From Paenibacillus sp. JCM 10914 (GTDB lineage Bacteria > Bacillota > Bacilli > Paenibacillales > Paenibacillaceae): a DNA stretch of 64,000 bases. Of the stretch, positions 26,845-37,844 are shown one piece after another. The DNA lies in assembly GCF_001315105.1 (NCBI RefSeq), contig NZ_BAZR01000009.1:1-64000 (forward strand), in the 5' to 3' direction. The notes below the pieces were generated by a model. It was given only the letters and a program-made list of their open reading frames with translations, was not told where the DNA came from and ran no database searches. The stretch's first letter is position 1, and each line of letters starts with the position of its first letter. The translations under genes were made by a program, and so were the position numbers.

Positions 26845-26855
26845 GCAAGCAAAAT

Positions 26856-26908
26856 AAAAACAGCGAATGGATTCCTTATGGACGAGGAGGGGCCGTTCGC
26901 TGTTTTTC
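26856..26908 (+). terminator. Intrinsic terminator
   Basis: AAAAACAGCGAA (26856-26867) pairs with TTCGCTGTTTTT (26896-26907), 12 bp after the GNAT stop. Confidence 0.75.
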
Positions 26909-27033
26909 GGTACGCTGTTAAACGGAGGCTACATGGAAAGCGGTCTGATCAGCGTCTACCGGGACATGTTATAACGGGTACAATCTTATTGGGATTTTCC
27001 TGATCTGCATAAACTGTAGCTCCTCCTCCATTT

Positions 27034-27381
27034 TTGATGTGCTTTTGTCATACTCAGCATAAAGGATGGTTGTTTTTTCTGAAATCATATAAAATCAGGA
27101 AGAGGTCGCCATTATTAAGATCAAGCACTGGCGAATATAAAACGGAATCGACTATATTAAAGAATGGCTGGGTATTCTTATTCATTAATTTATGGATGAC
27201 ACTGATTCTTGGTTTACTTCATTATGTTTTATCATGGATCGGTCATTTTAAATTCGAAGGAAATAAACCTGCATCATTTCAATATCCATTCGTCGGGCTT
27301 TATGCAGGCTTTATTTGGTTCTTTGTAAGAACGTATGAAATGATAACTAGAAAAGATATTTTAAAAAAACTTTATGATTAA
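27034..27381 (+). CDS. Small two-helix membrane protein, unknown
   Basis: 115 aa with no clear ribosome binding site. The second half is convincing: LFINLWMTLILGLLHYVLSWIGHF, then YPFVGLYAGFIWFFVRTYEMITRK, two membrane segments. The N-terminal MMCFCHTQHK looks like read-through of non-coding DNA, so the real start may be lost or further in. No family recognised. Confidence 0.5.
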   Translation: MMCFCHTQHKGWLFFLKSYKIRKRSPLLRSSTGEYKTESTILKNGWVFLFINLWMTLILGLLHYVLSWIGHFKFEGNKPASFQYPFVGLYAGFIWFFVRTYEMITRKDILKKLYD

Positions 27382-27423
27382 GGTTCGTTCGAGGAAATAG
27401 CGAGCATTACAGGAGTGACATAC

Positions 27424-27903
27424 ATGTATTTCAAATGGGTTGAATGTAGAGTGGGAAAAGCTAAAGAAGATGCCTTCTTCAGGACTCAACCAAGGTGGGG
27501 GCTGCTGTCTGATGTTACCGGATTTATTGCACAATGCGGTGGATGGGAGCGAACAGACACATGGTCGAAAGCTCATATTTTTGGGGTTTGGCAGGACAAA
27601 GAGAAGTATCATCGATTTATGATGGAAGCACATGATGAAATGTTTAAACAGACTCAGCAATATGGAACATATGAATCGATAACCATTCGATTCGGGGAAC
27701 TGGAAGGTAGTTTGAATCGGGCAGATCGTTTGGTATTGGACACCAAAGCGGACAAAGCTTTTTATGAGTTGCATGATGAAGGAGCGGTGGTGTCCAAAGG
27801 TGAGATCGTCAGGTATGGGGAGTGGGATCATCAGCAAGTAGATCTTACTTTAGAACCTCAGTGGTTTGTAATGAAAAAAGAACTAAAAGGGACAGAGAAA
27901 TAA
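27424..27903 (+). CDS. YdbC family protein (DUF4937, dimeric alpha/beta-barrel)
   Basis: 159 aa from the ATG at 27424 (AGGAG 8 bp upstream). Conserved pattern: WVECRV..FFRTQPRWG, GFIAQCGGWER, AHIFGVWQDKEKYHRFMMEAHD. The first half resembles antibiotic-biosynthesis-monooxygenase-like ferredoxin folds. The function is unknown. Confidence 0.8.
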   Translation: MYFKWVECRVGKAKEDAFFRTQPRWGLLSDVTGFIAQCGGWERTDTWSKAHIFGVWQDKEKYHRFMMEAHDEMFKQTQQYGTYESITIRFGELEGSLNRADRLVLDTKADKAFYELHDEGAVVSKGEIVRYGEWDHQQVDLTLEPQWFVMKKELKGTEK

Positions 27904-27956
27904 TCCGCCGAGTCATAACAAACTTCATCGTGGACTAGCAAACTATTGCTAAACAA

Positions 27957-27982
27957 AGATCCTCCCCAAACGGAGGATCTTC
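27957..27982. terminator. Terminator between convergent genes
   Basis: AGATCCTCC (27957-27965) and GGAGGATCT (27972-27980) form a perfect 9-bp stem. It can serve the YdbC gene (+) and the SLH gene (-). Confidence 0.65.
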
Positions 27983-28016
27983 AGGTAGTACAAAAATTCC
28001 TCTATAAGAGGATCGT

Positions 28017-30679
28017 CTAACGATCTTCAAGAAGTGCCAATACAAGCGTGACTGCTTCAGCTCTCGTTGCTGTTTGCTGAGGGGCGAACCGATGACGTCC
28101 CACGCCTTCAACCAGTCCTTTGTCTACCGCGGCAGCAATATAAGGAACGGCCCAGGATGGAATATCCTCTGCATCAGCAAAAGATAACTTCGCATCAGGC
28201 ATCACTTCAATTCCGCCAGCCCTGACGATCATCGCAGTCATTTCGGACCGGCTCAATTCCTTTCGGGCGGCGAATGAACCGTCAGCATATCCACTAATGA
28301 TCCCCAGTTTAACCCCTTGAGATATGTAGGGGCGTGCATAGGCCGGAATCTCGTTCGTATCGGAAAAAGAAAGACGATCTTGCGAATCTGGAAGTTTTAA
28401 GGCTCTTCCCAGCATGGTCATAAACTCAGCGCGATTGATTCGTTTGTCTGGTTGAAAAGTTCCGTCAGCATATCCAGTCACAACCCCGAGCTCAATCGCT
28501 TTTATGATGGCGGCTTTGGCCCAGTGGCCTGCAATATCCGTCACTGAAATACTCGGATCAGGAGCGGGTTCGCTGGATTCGTTATGTTCCTCTGCCTCAG
28601 CCGTATTCTCTTCCTCGCTCTCCTTCTCCTTAACTGGAGGCGATCCTCCATTATTCTCATTTACTCCAGGACTGCCTCCGCCGTTATCAGGATTGGTAGG
28701 CGTACCCGTTGAATTTACAATCCATTTCGCATATAACGAGATGTCCGCTGTCACTGGTGTTGTAAAGTCATACACTGTCGTTAACCTGCTGTCCTCATAC
28801 CAGCCTTCAAAAGTATGGCCTGTACGTGTCGGATCCGACGGTGGAGTCGCAGCGCCGTTGTATGCTACATTTTCCGGAGGTACGGCTGTGCCACCGTTGC
28901 TATCGTACGAAACAATTGGGAGCCGAATGGTGAACTCAACGGTTGTTGTATTCCCAGCACTGTCTGTCACGATCAGGGTGTATAGTCCCTCGGCCGAAAC
29001 TGTTGAACCGCTAGTGAACGGATAGCCATTGAGCGTTGCTGTACCCTCATTAAAACTGATCTGAATGTTCGGTAAATAAGTTGAGCCATAGGTTACACCA
29101 GTCACAATCGGAGCGGTTTTGTCGATCGTAAACTGGATTGTTTTCGTTTTGCCGCTGATGCTGGTAACAACTAATGTGTAGTGCCCTTCTGCCGAAACCG
29201 ATTCTCCGGTTGTAATCAAACTTCCATTCAATACGGCGGTGCCGTTGGAAAAGTTGACGGTAACGTCCTGATTGTATACCCCGCCATCCGTAACACCATC
29301 CACCTGAGGCTCTGGGTCCGTAACCTCAATGATGACAATGGTAACGTTGCCTTCAACTATCCCCCTTACCGGTCTATAGAGGAAACTGTCATTGCCGAAA
29401 AAATTCGCTGCCGGTGTATAAATGAAGCTTCCGTCGGGATTAAATGCTAAGCTGCCGTTACTGGGTGGCGTATCAAGGTGGCTGCGTTCGCATGACGATC
29501 ATTCAGCAGCACCCCATTCGCTGCAGTGACATGTAATGGAGTGTTGAGTGTCGCACTATATCGGTCCGAAACTCCGACCGGATTGCTATCTCGAATTGTA
29601 ATGGTGACAGTGGTATCATTTCCGCTTTGTATCCCACGCATAGGCCTGTAAACAAAGCTATCCGTCCCAGCATAGTCGACCACGGGTATGTAACTGAAGG
29701 AGCCATTCGAATTCAACACAAGCGTGCCGTGCTGCGGACCCGTAATTAAGTGGGCCGCCTGGGCATTCGTATCGTTAGCCAGCACCCCATTAGCCGCGGA
29801 TATATTGAGCAGCGTGTTTATGTCGGTTGAATAATAATCCGATGATCCCACCGGATCCGAGAGTTGAGGGAAGATGCCTTGTTCCATAATGTAATGCTGC
29901 AGTGCACCTCTATTCGGTATGTTCGGTAAATGGAAATTGGTCTGAACATTCCCTCCAAACGTGTTGCCGAGTAATGAAAATAAAGCCTGCGCATTGGTAA
30001 TCAGTCTTTCACTACCATCCGTTGGGGTGAGCAGATGCTTTGCTGGATCAAATAAAAATTGACCAATTTCACCCAAGTAATGTTCGGATGTGCCTGCTGG
30101 GGATGGAGCGACACCTTCGGTTGCCAGATTAAATTTTACGTCTTGTCCCAAAATCGGGGAAACTGCTGGCAAAATAATATCCGCTTGATTGCCGCTGGAA
30201 TCGAATAATTCATACAAAATAGGATTGTCAGCATACTTGAGCGTTTGTTCCGTTTCCAAGGACAGGTATCCAGCTGGTGCAAAGGCATACGGGAAGATTT
30301 GCACTTCACCAAGCATAGCCGAAGCGTTGAATGTATCTCTGCTTGGATAACTGCCTTGCAAACTGATGTAATAGGCCGTCCCGGCTATAGGCTCTTTACC
30401 CGACAGATCTGGCAACATAAAGTAACTAGTACCATTTCCGCCATATCTAACCCCGATTAAAGAAAATAGTGCTGTATTCTGCTGAACGGGCAGCACTTGT
30501 CCTTCGCTTCTCACCCACCCTCTAGGTGCTGCGCCATAAGGATATAAGCGAATTTCCCCAATAAACGGATTCGCTCCCCCAGCCTGTACGGGTTTCATCG
30601 GGACTATTAAATTCTGAAGTGTGCCGATGACTAACAGCATAACTAGAACAATACTAAATCTTTGTCTATGAATCTTCAT
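28017..30679 (-). pseudogene. S-layer-homology surface protein with tail-collar, cadherin-like and Ig-like domains; frame broken near 29460
   Basis: About 885 aa when repaired. Signal peptide 1-33 ends PVQAGG. Two tail-collar/Mdp-like repeats follow (FIGEIRLYPYGAAPRGW and YLGEIGQFLFDPAK with LFSLIG..GGN). Next come tandem cadherin-like repeats of the form NGVLANDTNA..HGTLVLNSNGSFSYIPV. The first frame stops at 29447; one missing base restores TPPSNGSLAFNPDGS in the next frame. Ig-like units with GGVYNQDVTVNFSNGTA, an InlB_B repeat (SYDSNGGTAVPPENV) and three SLH motifs (IAGHWAKAAIIKAIELGVVT and two more) close the protein. The SLH repeats bind pyruvylated cell-wall polymer, so this is a surface adhesin-like protein. 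Confidence 0.88.
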
Positions 30680-30735
30680 TTAAAATCAACCACCTCATCA
30701 TTTCAAAAATTATACGATTGGGATAAATTTCATAG

Positions 30736-31059
30736 CTACTTTATTTTACTACGAACATGAAATAAATTACATCCTATTCCCTTGTCATGCCACATCTCAG
30801 GTATTAACGGAAGGGTGTGTTTAATTTGTAGCACATAGTCGCTGAAGAAACGAACCGGATCATTTTCTGGGACGGAATGGCAGAGATCGTGTGCATTAGC
30901 GAGATTGACGAAGCCCCGAGACCTCACGGTTCCCCAAGGCAGGTCTTGTTCATGCTGGTTCAGAGGACCGACGGCGGGTGTAATGTGAATATGACCGTTA
31001 TCAAGCACATAACGTAGTGGGAAGCAATGGCTCGAAGGGATTGCTTTCTGTAAATTCAC
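30736..31059 (-). other. Uncertain open frame between the SLH gene and cydA
   Basis: 107 codons from GTG without a Shine-Dalgarno sequence. The reading (HITPAVGPLNQHEQDLPWGT, VRFFSDYVLQIKHTLPL) has protein-like composition but no recognised family. It may be the 3' end of a lost gene. The rest of 30680-31207 shows no gene. A Rex-like half site TTGTGA at 31098 is too weak to call. Confidence 0.3.
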
Positions 31060-31207
31060 GACGTTGTCAGAAAGAAGTGAATGTTTCTTGAAAACACTTG
31101 TGATCTAACGCACATTCAATATGTACAGATTATACTGAGCACAATGCAGCATGAAGGCAGAGGTAGTGAAATATTTTACGAGAGTTAGGGAGAGGAGGCC
31201 GTAAGAC

Positions 31208-32559
31208 GTGGAGATCGATACGGTGTTATGGAGCAGATGGTTAACGGGTCTTACCCTGACTTTTCACGTCATTTTTGCAACGATCGGCGTCGGAGTTCCG
31301 CTCATGATTGCCATTGCCGAATTCGTCGGCATCCGGAAGAAAGACCCGCATTACATACTCATGGCCAAAAGATGGACGCGCGGCTTCATCATATCGGTGG
31401 CCGTCGGCGTTGTGACCGGCACGGCTATCGCCTTGCAGCTGGCCCTCGTATGGCCGAACTTCATGCGGCTGGCGGGCAACGTCGTCGCGCTGCCGCTATT
31501 TATGGAGGTGTTCGCCTTCTTCTTCGAGGCGATCTTCCTCGGTATCTACCTGTACACCTGGAACCGATTCCGAAATCCGTACGTGCATTGGCTGCTGACG
31601 ATCCCAATCGTCATCGGTGCGGGCATGTCGGCCTTCTTCATCACTACGGTGAACGGGTTTATGAACCAGCCGGAAGGGTTCGTGATGGAGGCTGGACATT
31701 TCGTGGCAGTGAATCCGATCAGCGCGATGCTAAATACGGCCACGCCATCCAAGGTCTTTCACGTGCTGACCTCAGCTTATCTGACCGGGGCGGCGCTGCT
31801 CGCAGGCATCGCAGCCTTCACGATTTTGCGCAAAGGACCGAGTGCTTACTACAAGAAGTCCCTGACCCTGATGATGTCGGTCGTGTTGTTCTTCAGTGTG
31901 CTGACGGTGGCAGCAGGGGATGTCTCAGCCAAATATTTGGCAGAGCACCAGCCGGAGAAGCTGGCAGCGGCGGAGTGGCATTTTGAAACCGAGAGCGGTG
32001 CGGACCTGCTCCTGCTCGGATGGATGAATGCCGAACAGGAGATATTTGGAGCGATTCGCATTCCGAAGGCACTCAGCTTCCTCGCTTTCGGCGATTTCAA
32101 TGCGGAGGTCACGGGGCTGGAAGAATTCCCGGAGGATGAACTCCCGCCGTTGATCGTCCACTATATGTTCGATTTCATGGCGATGATTGGCTTTGTGCTG
32201 CTCGCTGTATCCCTGCTATATTTTCTGTTCTTGTTTTGGAAAAAACGCAACCCGTACAACAAATGGCTTCTGCGAGGCGTTGCACTCGGCGCGCCACTTG
32301 CCTTCCTGGGGGTGGAGCTGGGCTGGTTCTACGCCGAGATCGGCCGTCAGCCTGGATGATTCGCGGCTATATGCGAGTAGAGGAAGCAGCGACATCCTCG
32401 CCGAACGTAAGAATCATGTTCTTCTTGTTCCTGTTGTTGTACCTGGTGCTCGGCATCATCTGCGCGGTCGTGCTGCGCCGACTCTTCCGTCACAATCCGG
32501 CGGAGGTTGAGCTGGAGAAGCATCTCCAGTCCACGGAAAAGGAGGGACCTGCATCATGA
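31208..32559 (+). pseudogene. cydA: Cytochrome bd ubiquinol oxidase subunit I (cydA), frame broken near 32357
   Basis: GTG start behind GAGAGGAGG. The CydA N-terminus TLTFHVIFATIGVGVPLMIA carries the heme-ligand His. WTRGFIISVAVGVVTGTAIA, FFFEAIFLGIYLYTW and the short Q-loop region are present, and ELGWFYAEIGRQPW is the conserved late motif. The frame ends at 32359 after GRQPG; one missing base restores WMIRGYMRVEEAAT and a stop overlapping cydB (ATGA). The enzyme oxidises menaquinol and reduces oxygen at low tension. Its membrane location is clear from eight to nine helices. Confidence 0.92.
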
Positions 32560-33567
32560 GCTACGAATTAATCGGCATTACGGTGCTGTGGCTGTTCCTG
32601 TACGGCTACTTAATTGTCGCCTCCATCGATTTTGGCGCTGGCTTCTTTGCTTCTACGCTCGTCTGACGAAGCAGGATCACCGGGTGAACCGTCTGATCTC
32701 CAGGTATTTGTCGCCGGTGTGGGAAATCACCAACGTGTTTTTTGTCTTTTTCTTCGTCGGCATTATTGGCTTCTTTCCAGATACGGCATACTATTACGCT
32801 CCGCCTTGCTGGTACCGGGCAGCATTGGTGTGATTCTGCTGGCGATTCGCGGCTCGTTCTATGCTTTTGAGAACTACGGCTCGAAGGAAAGCCTCCTGTA
32901 TTTGTTCCTGTACGGTGCGACAGGTTTGCTGATTCCTGCCTCGTTGTCGGTGGCATTGACGCTCTCCGAAGGTGGGTTCATCGTGGAGGAGAACGGCGTC
33001 GTGTCATTGGAATATTTGACCCTGTTTACGAGTCCGCTCTCCTGGAGCATCGTAGGTTTGGCGATCGTCTCGGTGTTATTCATCAGCGGGACGTTTCTGA
33101 CCTTCTACGCATCGCGAGCCGGCGACAAGTCGGCCCTGAAGCTGATGCGGACCTATGCGCTGTTCTGGAGCACGCCGACGATCATCGCGGCGCTGACGGC
33201 GTTTATTTTTCTCGGTCAGCACAATGAACGGCATTTCGATAACATGATGGATTTATGGTGGCTGCTGGCGCTGTCTGTCGGATTTTTCATGCTGGCGATG
33301 TGGCTGCTCTACAACGAACGCCGCTACGGACTGGCCTTCATCAGTGTCATGCTCCAATTCTTCTGTGCGTTCTTCGCGTACGGTATCGGGCATTACCCGT
33401 ATATTCTTGACCCTTACATCACCATTCAGGGCGGGGCCACCAACGAATCGATGGGTATGGCGCTCGTCTTTGCCTTCATCGGAGGATTGTGTCTGCTCGT
33501 TCCATCTCTGATCCTGGTGTTCAAGCTGTTCCTGTTCGATGCGGATTATGTGAAGGGGAAGAAGTGA
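32556..33567 (+). pseudogene. cydB: Cytochrome bd ubiquinol oxidase subunit II (cydB), two frame breaks
   Basis: ATG overlaps the cydA stop; AAAGGAGGGA precedes it. Start MSYELIGITVLWLFLYGYL is typical. The frame is lost near 32655 (AGFFA then FYARLTKQDHRVN in the next frame) and again near 32801 (PDTAYYY then SALLVPGSIGVILLAIRG). Both are single missing bases. The rest, to DADYVKGKK, is intact with the expected helices. CydB pairs with CydA in the quinol oxidase. Confidence 0.9.
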
Positions 33568-33618
33568 GGCGTGAGACAAGCTGCTTTATACAAATAACAA
33601 GGTATAGGAGGAGTCGCC

Positions 33619-35399
33619 ATGCGTAGGGAAAAGAGCCTGTTGTCCCGGCAAATATCATCGTTTAGAAAAAGCATCATGCTGCTTGGCGGCCTCTCCCTCC
33701 TGCTCGGTACAGCCATGATTTCACAAGCGGGGCTGATCACCGATATCATCGACCTCATTTTCGTGCAAAAGGTGTCCTTCAGCTCCATTCTGGCGCTGCT
33801 CGGCATATTACTAATGGTCATGGCGATACGTGCTGCTTTGTCGTACGGAAATGGGCGCATCGGGTTGAATATGGCCGCACGCGCCAAAACCTCGCTGCGA
33901 GGCGAGGTGCTGCGCAAGCTCTTTCGCGATTCCTTGACTGCTTCGCTGAGTCGCCAGTCCGGGGAAAAAGTAAGCCTCGCCCTGGACAGCGTCGATGAAG
34001 TTGACGGCTACTTCAGCCAGTACATGCCGCGCATGGTGGAGTCGGCGATCATTCCGATCATGATTCTGGTAGTGGTCTTTACGCAGCATGCGCCTTCGGG
34101 CTGGATTATGCTGATGACCGCTCCGTTCATTCCATTGTTTATGGTGCTGGTCGGATTGCAGACTAGGACCAAATCAGAGGAGAAGTTTGCGGAGCTTGCC
34201 CGCTTTTCCGGCATATTTCTGGATTCATTGCAGGGCTTGGTTACACTAAAGCTATATGGCCGGGTGAAGCGGCAGCAAGAGCAGATCGAACGAAGCAGCC
34301 TCGGGTTTCGCGATGCGACGATGGGGATTCTGCGCGTGGCTTTTACGAACGCGTTTATGCTGGAATTGATCGTGATGCTGGGCATTGGGCTGGTGTCGCT
34401 GGAGCTGGCGCTGCGGCTGCTTGTATTTAAGACGATGGATTTTAAAACAGCTTTCTTCATCTTGCTGCTAGTGCCGGAGTTTTATAATCTCCTGAAAAAC
34501 ATGGGCACCGCGTTTCACAGCGGACGCACCAGCATGGGAGCGGCACGGCAGGTAGAGGCAATGCTAACGTCTGAGGGAGCACCGGGCGTTGCTGAGCAGA
34601 TTGAAGCATCCGAAGGTGATCAGGCATCGGAGGGTTTGGCCTTGGCTACGGCGCTGCTCCTACCATTGGATGGCGTGACCTGTCGTTCCAATATGATGGA
34701 CCGATGGGATTCAGGATCCAAGTAGGAACGCTGAACATGACGCCGGGCGAACAAGTGGCAATCGTCGGAAGGAGCGGCTCAGGCAAAACAACGCTGCTGC
34801 ATCTGATCTCCGGCCTGCTGAAGCCGTCTGGCGGTGAGGTTCACGTGAACGGACGCACGCTTGCGTCGACGGAAGAAGCCTCCTGGTTCCAGCAGGTAAG
34901 CTATATTACGCAGCACCCCTTTATTTTTGCCGGTACGTTTGCAGAGAACATCGCGATTGGTACGAACCGAGCCGTGTCGCGGCAGGAAATGGAACATGCG
35001 GCTGAGCAGGCGGGGCTGGCCGCATTGATCACGGGTCTTGCGGAAGGCTACGACACGGTCGTCGGCGAAGGCGGGCGCGGACTATCCGGGGGAGAGAAGC
35101 AACGCCTCGCCCTGGCGCGTGCGTTCCTGAACCGCCCAGCAGTCATTCTGTTCGATGAGCCGACCGTCGGTCTGGATCTGCGCACGGAGCGCATCCTGCA
35201 GCGATCCATCGCGGAACTTGCTCAAGGGGTGACCATGATCACGGTCGCGCATCGGCTGCATACGATCCAGCATGCTGACCGGATCCTCTTCATGGAAGAT
35301 GGGACGATGATCGACAGTGGCAGCCACGAGGAGCTGCTTGAACGACTGCCGCAATATGCGGAGATGGTCAACATTCAGCGGGGAAGGAGAACATCATGA
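33619..35399 (+). pseudogene. cydD: Thiol reductant ABC exporter subunit CydD, frame broken near 34686
   Basis: ATG behind TAGGAGGAG. The transmembrane half (ISQAGLITDIIDLIF, RGEVLRKLF, LVPEFYNLLKNMGTAFHSG) is followed by a linker. The frame ends at 34725 after VTCRSNMMD; one missing T restores CRFQYDGPMGFRIQVG. The ATPase half is complete: [36 protein letters not shown] and VAHRLHT. CydDC exports cysteine/glutathione and is needed to assemble the bd oxidase, consistent with its place after cydAB. Confidence 0.9.
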
Positions 35400-37141
35400 A
35401 CGAGCTCACGATTTTGACCCGAGCGATGATTCAGGAGCGCAAGGACATCGTCCTCGCGATTCTCGGCGGTTTTATTGCCGGCTTAGCTGGCGTCATCCTG
35501 TTCTCGGCCAGCGGTTATCTGATCGCGCAGACGGTGTTTGCCCCGCCGCTGTATACGCTGATCGTCCTGATCTCGGTCGTCAAGCTGCTCGGTTTGCTGC
35601 GGGCGGTGAGTCGTTATGGCGAACGACTGTATTCGCATCGGGCGACGTTCTCCTTGCTTAGCCGGCTGCGCGTTTCCTTCTTTGCGAAGCTGGCGCCGCT
35701 CACGCCGGGAATCCATCGCAAACAGCGAAGCGGCGATCTGCTGGCACGCATCGTCGGTGATGTAGAGAGTTTGCAGCATTATTTCCTCCGGGTGTTTTAC
35801 CCGCCGATTATTCTAGTCGCGGTGTTCTTGGCGACGGTCTTGTTTGCTTCCACCTATTCGCTGGCGATTGCATTTCTGTTAGTCGTGGGCATGCTGCTGA
35901 CGGCCGTTGTTGTGCCTGCCTTGGTGCTGTTTGGTCAGCGCCGGAGCCGCGGAGCGGTCAGGCAGCAGCGGGCAGCGCTGTCGACGGAGCTGACGGAGGC
36001 GTTATACGGATATCGGGAGCTGAAGCTGTACGGTCAGCTAGTACCCCGTGAGTTGCAGCTCATGGAGGCTTCGGCTGCACTGGCGGAAGGGCAGAAGCGG
36101 GCAGGGATACTCTTGCTGCGCGGACAATCCTTGCATCTGTTTGTCACGTTTCTCGTTTCCTGGGGTGTGCTGGCTCTAGGGGCGTATTTGATTGCGGAGG
36201 GTGCGCTTGCGGGCGTGCTGTTGGCGATGCTGGTGCTGTTGGCGATGACGGTATTTGAGGAAGCGGCGCCGATGGCTACGCTGCCGCTGTACAAGCAGGA
36301 CAGCGAGCATGCGGCGAAACGCCTGGCAGAGAATGTGAGACTTTCGGATGACGGTGCTGTGGATAGGAATGAGGCAGTGTCGCCCGGGGCCAAACCACTA
36401 TCGCTCGATGAAGCGATCTCGATTGAGCTGCGGCAGGTCTGCTTTCAATATGGCAGTGATTGGCGTCCGACACTGCGGAACGTGCAGTTCCGTCTGCCGG
36501 CGGGATCGAAGACGGCCATCGTCGGACCCAGCGGAGCGGGGAAGACCACGATTTTGGAGCTTCTGCTTCAGTTCCATGTGCCGACCTATGGCCAGATCCT
36601 GTATCAAGATATCCCCGGCGGGGAGCTGACGGAAGACAGCATTTGGCAGGCAGCGAACGTCATGCTGCAACACAACCATTTTTTCCGTGGTACGATTCGG
36701 GATAATCTGCTGCTCGGTGGAACACATCGCGAGGATTCGGCGCTGCTGGAGGTGCTGGGCAAGGTGGAGCTACAGGAGATGACGCTGGAGGATGAGGTGC
36801 TGGAAAAAGGAGAAAACCTGTCCGATGGCGAGAAGCAGCGATTGGCGATGGCCAGAGCTATGCTAAAGGGCGGCCGGTTATGGTTGCTGGACGAACCTAC
36901 GGCTTCGCTGGACGCCGTGACCGAGCAGCGCGTGCTGCGGCAGTTGTTTGAGCAGGCCAAGGACGATACGGTGCTGATGATCCGGCATCGCCTGACGGGT
37001 CTGGATCAGATGGATCAGATCCTGGTCATGGACCAGGGCACGATCGTGGAGTCCGGTACGTACGACGAGCTGATGGTGAAGCAGGGGTACCTGTACGAGA
37101 TGAAACAGATCGAGCGGCAGATCGTGGGCGAGGAGATGTGA
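35396..37141 (+). CDS. cydC: Thiol reductant ABC exporter subunit CydC
   Basis: 581 aa, starting in the 4-bp overlap with cydD. It has six membrane helices in residues 1-290, an exporter coupling region (TELTEALYGYRELKLYGQ), then an ATPase domain with GPSGAGKTT, LSDGEKQRLAMARAM (Asp in place of the usual Gly in LSGGE) and LWLLDEPTASLDA. The H-loop reads IRHRLTG. LSDGE is an oddity in the signature motif. It forms a heterodimer with CydD. Confidence 0.92.
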   Translation: MNELTILTRAMIQERKDIVLAILGGFIAGLAGVILFSASGYLIAQTVFAPPLYTLIVLISVVKLLGLLRAVSRYGERLYSHRATFSLLSRLRVSFFAKLAPLTPGIHRKQRSGDLLARIVGDVESLQHYFLRVFYPPIILVAVFLATVLFASTYSLAIAFLLVVGMLLTAVVVPALVLFGQRRSRGAVRQQRAALSTELTEALYGYRELKLYGQLVPRELQLMEASAALAEGQKRAGILLLRGQSLHLFVTFLVSWGVLALGAYLIAEGALAGVLLAMLVLLAMTVFEEAAPMATLPLYKQDSEHAAKRLAENVRLSDDGAVDRNEAVSPGAKPLSLDEAISIELRQVCFQYGSDWRPTLRNVQFRLPAGSKTAIVGPSGAGKTTILELLLQFHVPTYGQILYQDIPGGELTEDSIWQAANVMLQHNHFFRGTIRDNLLLGGTHREDSALLEVLGKVELQEMTLEDEVLEKGENLSDGEKQRLAMARAMLKGGRLWLLDEPTASLDAVTEQRVLRQLFEQAKDDTVLMIRHRLTGLDQMDQILVMDQGTIVESGTYDELMVKQGYLYEMKQIERQIVGEEM

Positions 37142-37174
37142 GGACTTCGGAAATAAATTCGAATCCAAGTAAAG

Positions 37175-37214
37175 ATGGCAGTGCCAGAGATCGTCTCCCT
37201 GGCACTGCCATTCG
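37175..37214. terminator. Terminator after cydABDC
   Basis: Perfect 13-bp stem ATGGCAGTGCCAG (37175-37187) / CTGGCACTGCCAT (37199-37211). Convergent with the small minus-strand gene at 37229. Confidence 0.75.
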
Positions 37215-37228
37215 TTGTTGTGTTCACC

Positions 37229-37675
37229 TCAGATGATCGTTTCGACTGATTTCAAGACCTTGTATTTCACTCCGTGAAGATCAAGCTGAATCATGAAATC
37301 CTCGTAGACACTGATTAGGACGTTCAGTATAGATGGACTCAGTTCACTATACACAGGTTCTGGTACTAGAAGAATTAGCACTATTCTAGAGTCTAGGTAT
37401 TTTAATACAGTCTCCAGATATTTAACGCCTTCATATGATATGTGAATATGTTCCAGATATAAGAACTTCGATTCACTAATGGGTGAAAATTGCTCGTAGT
37501 CCTCATTAAGGTCGAAATCCTTGACCACTATGGTTAACTTGTCGTTCGTGGTTGATTCAACGTTTAGTTTCAATATATCTGATTCCGTAACCATACTGAC
37601 TTTAGCATTCCTGTCGATCGAGGTAATATCTTGTTGAAGCGAATGTATTTGAGATTTGATTAATTCCATATTCAT
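37229..37675 (-). CDS. Hypothetical protein
   Basis: 148 aa, with GAGGA 6 bp before the ATG on the minus strand; a second Met lies two codons in. The N-terminus is helical (MELIKSQIHSLQQDITSID) and the middle alternates strands (DKLTIVVKDFDLNED). No family recognised. It is a single gene between terminators. Confidence 0.6.
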   Translation of the reverse strand: MNMELIKSQIHSLQQDITSIDRNAKVSMVTESDILKLNVESTTNDKLTIVVKDFDLNEDYEQFSPISESKFLYLEHIHISYEGVKYLETVLKYLDSRIVLILLVPEPVYSELSPSILNVLISVYEDFMIQLDLHGVKYKVLKSVETII

Positions 37676-37844
37676 ACGGATTCCTCACGTTCTATTTTAT
37701 TTCGTAAGTCACTGATAGAAATAGATTTCCACTAAATCCATTTTAATGATTGAGCGAAGTACCACATACCGGTAAAATATACGATGAGTGGATAAAGATT
37801 CCAAACCAGAATTGCACCTAACAAGGGAAAAAGGGGGCGATGTG

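Noticed and set aside
27914-27934. attC-like opening box ATAACAAACTTCATCG outside the array
   Set aside because: No matching closing arm or GTTA box is found and the flanking genes lack cassette spacing.
31098-31117. Rex operator upstream of cydA
   Set aside because: Only one half site (TTGTGA) is good; the second half does not fit the Rex palindrome.
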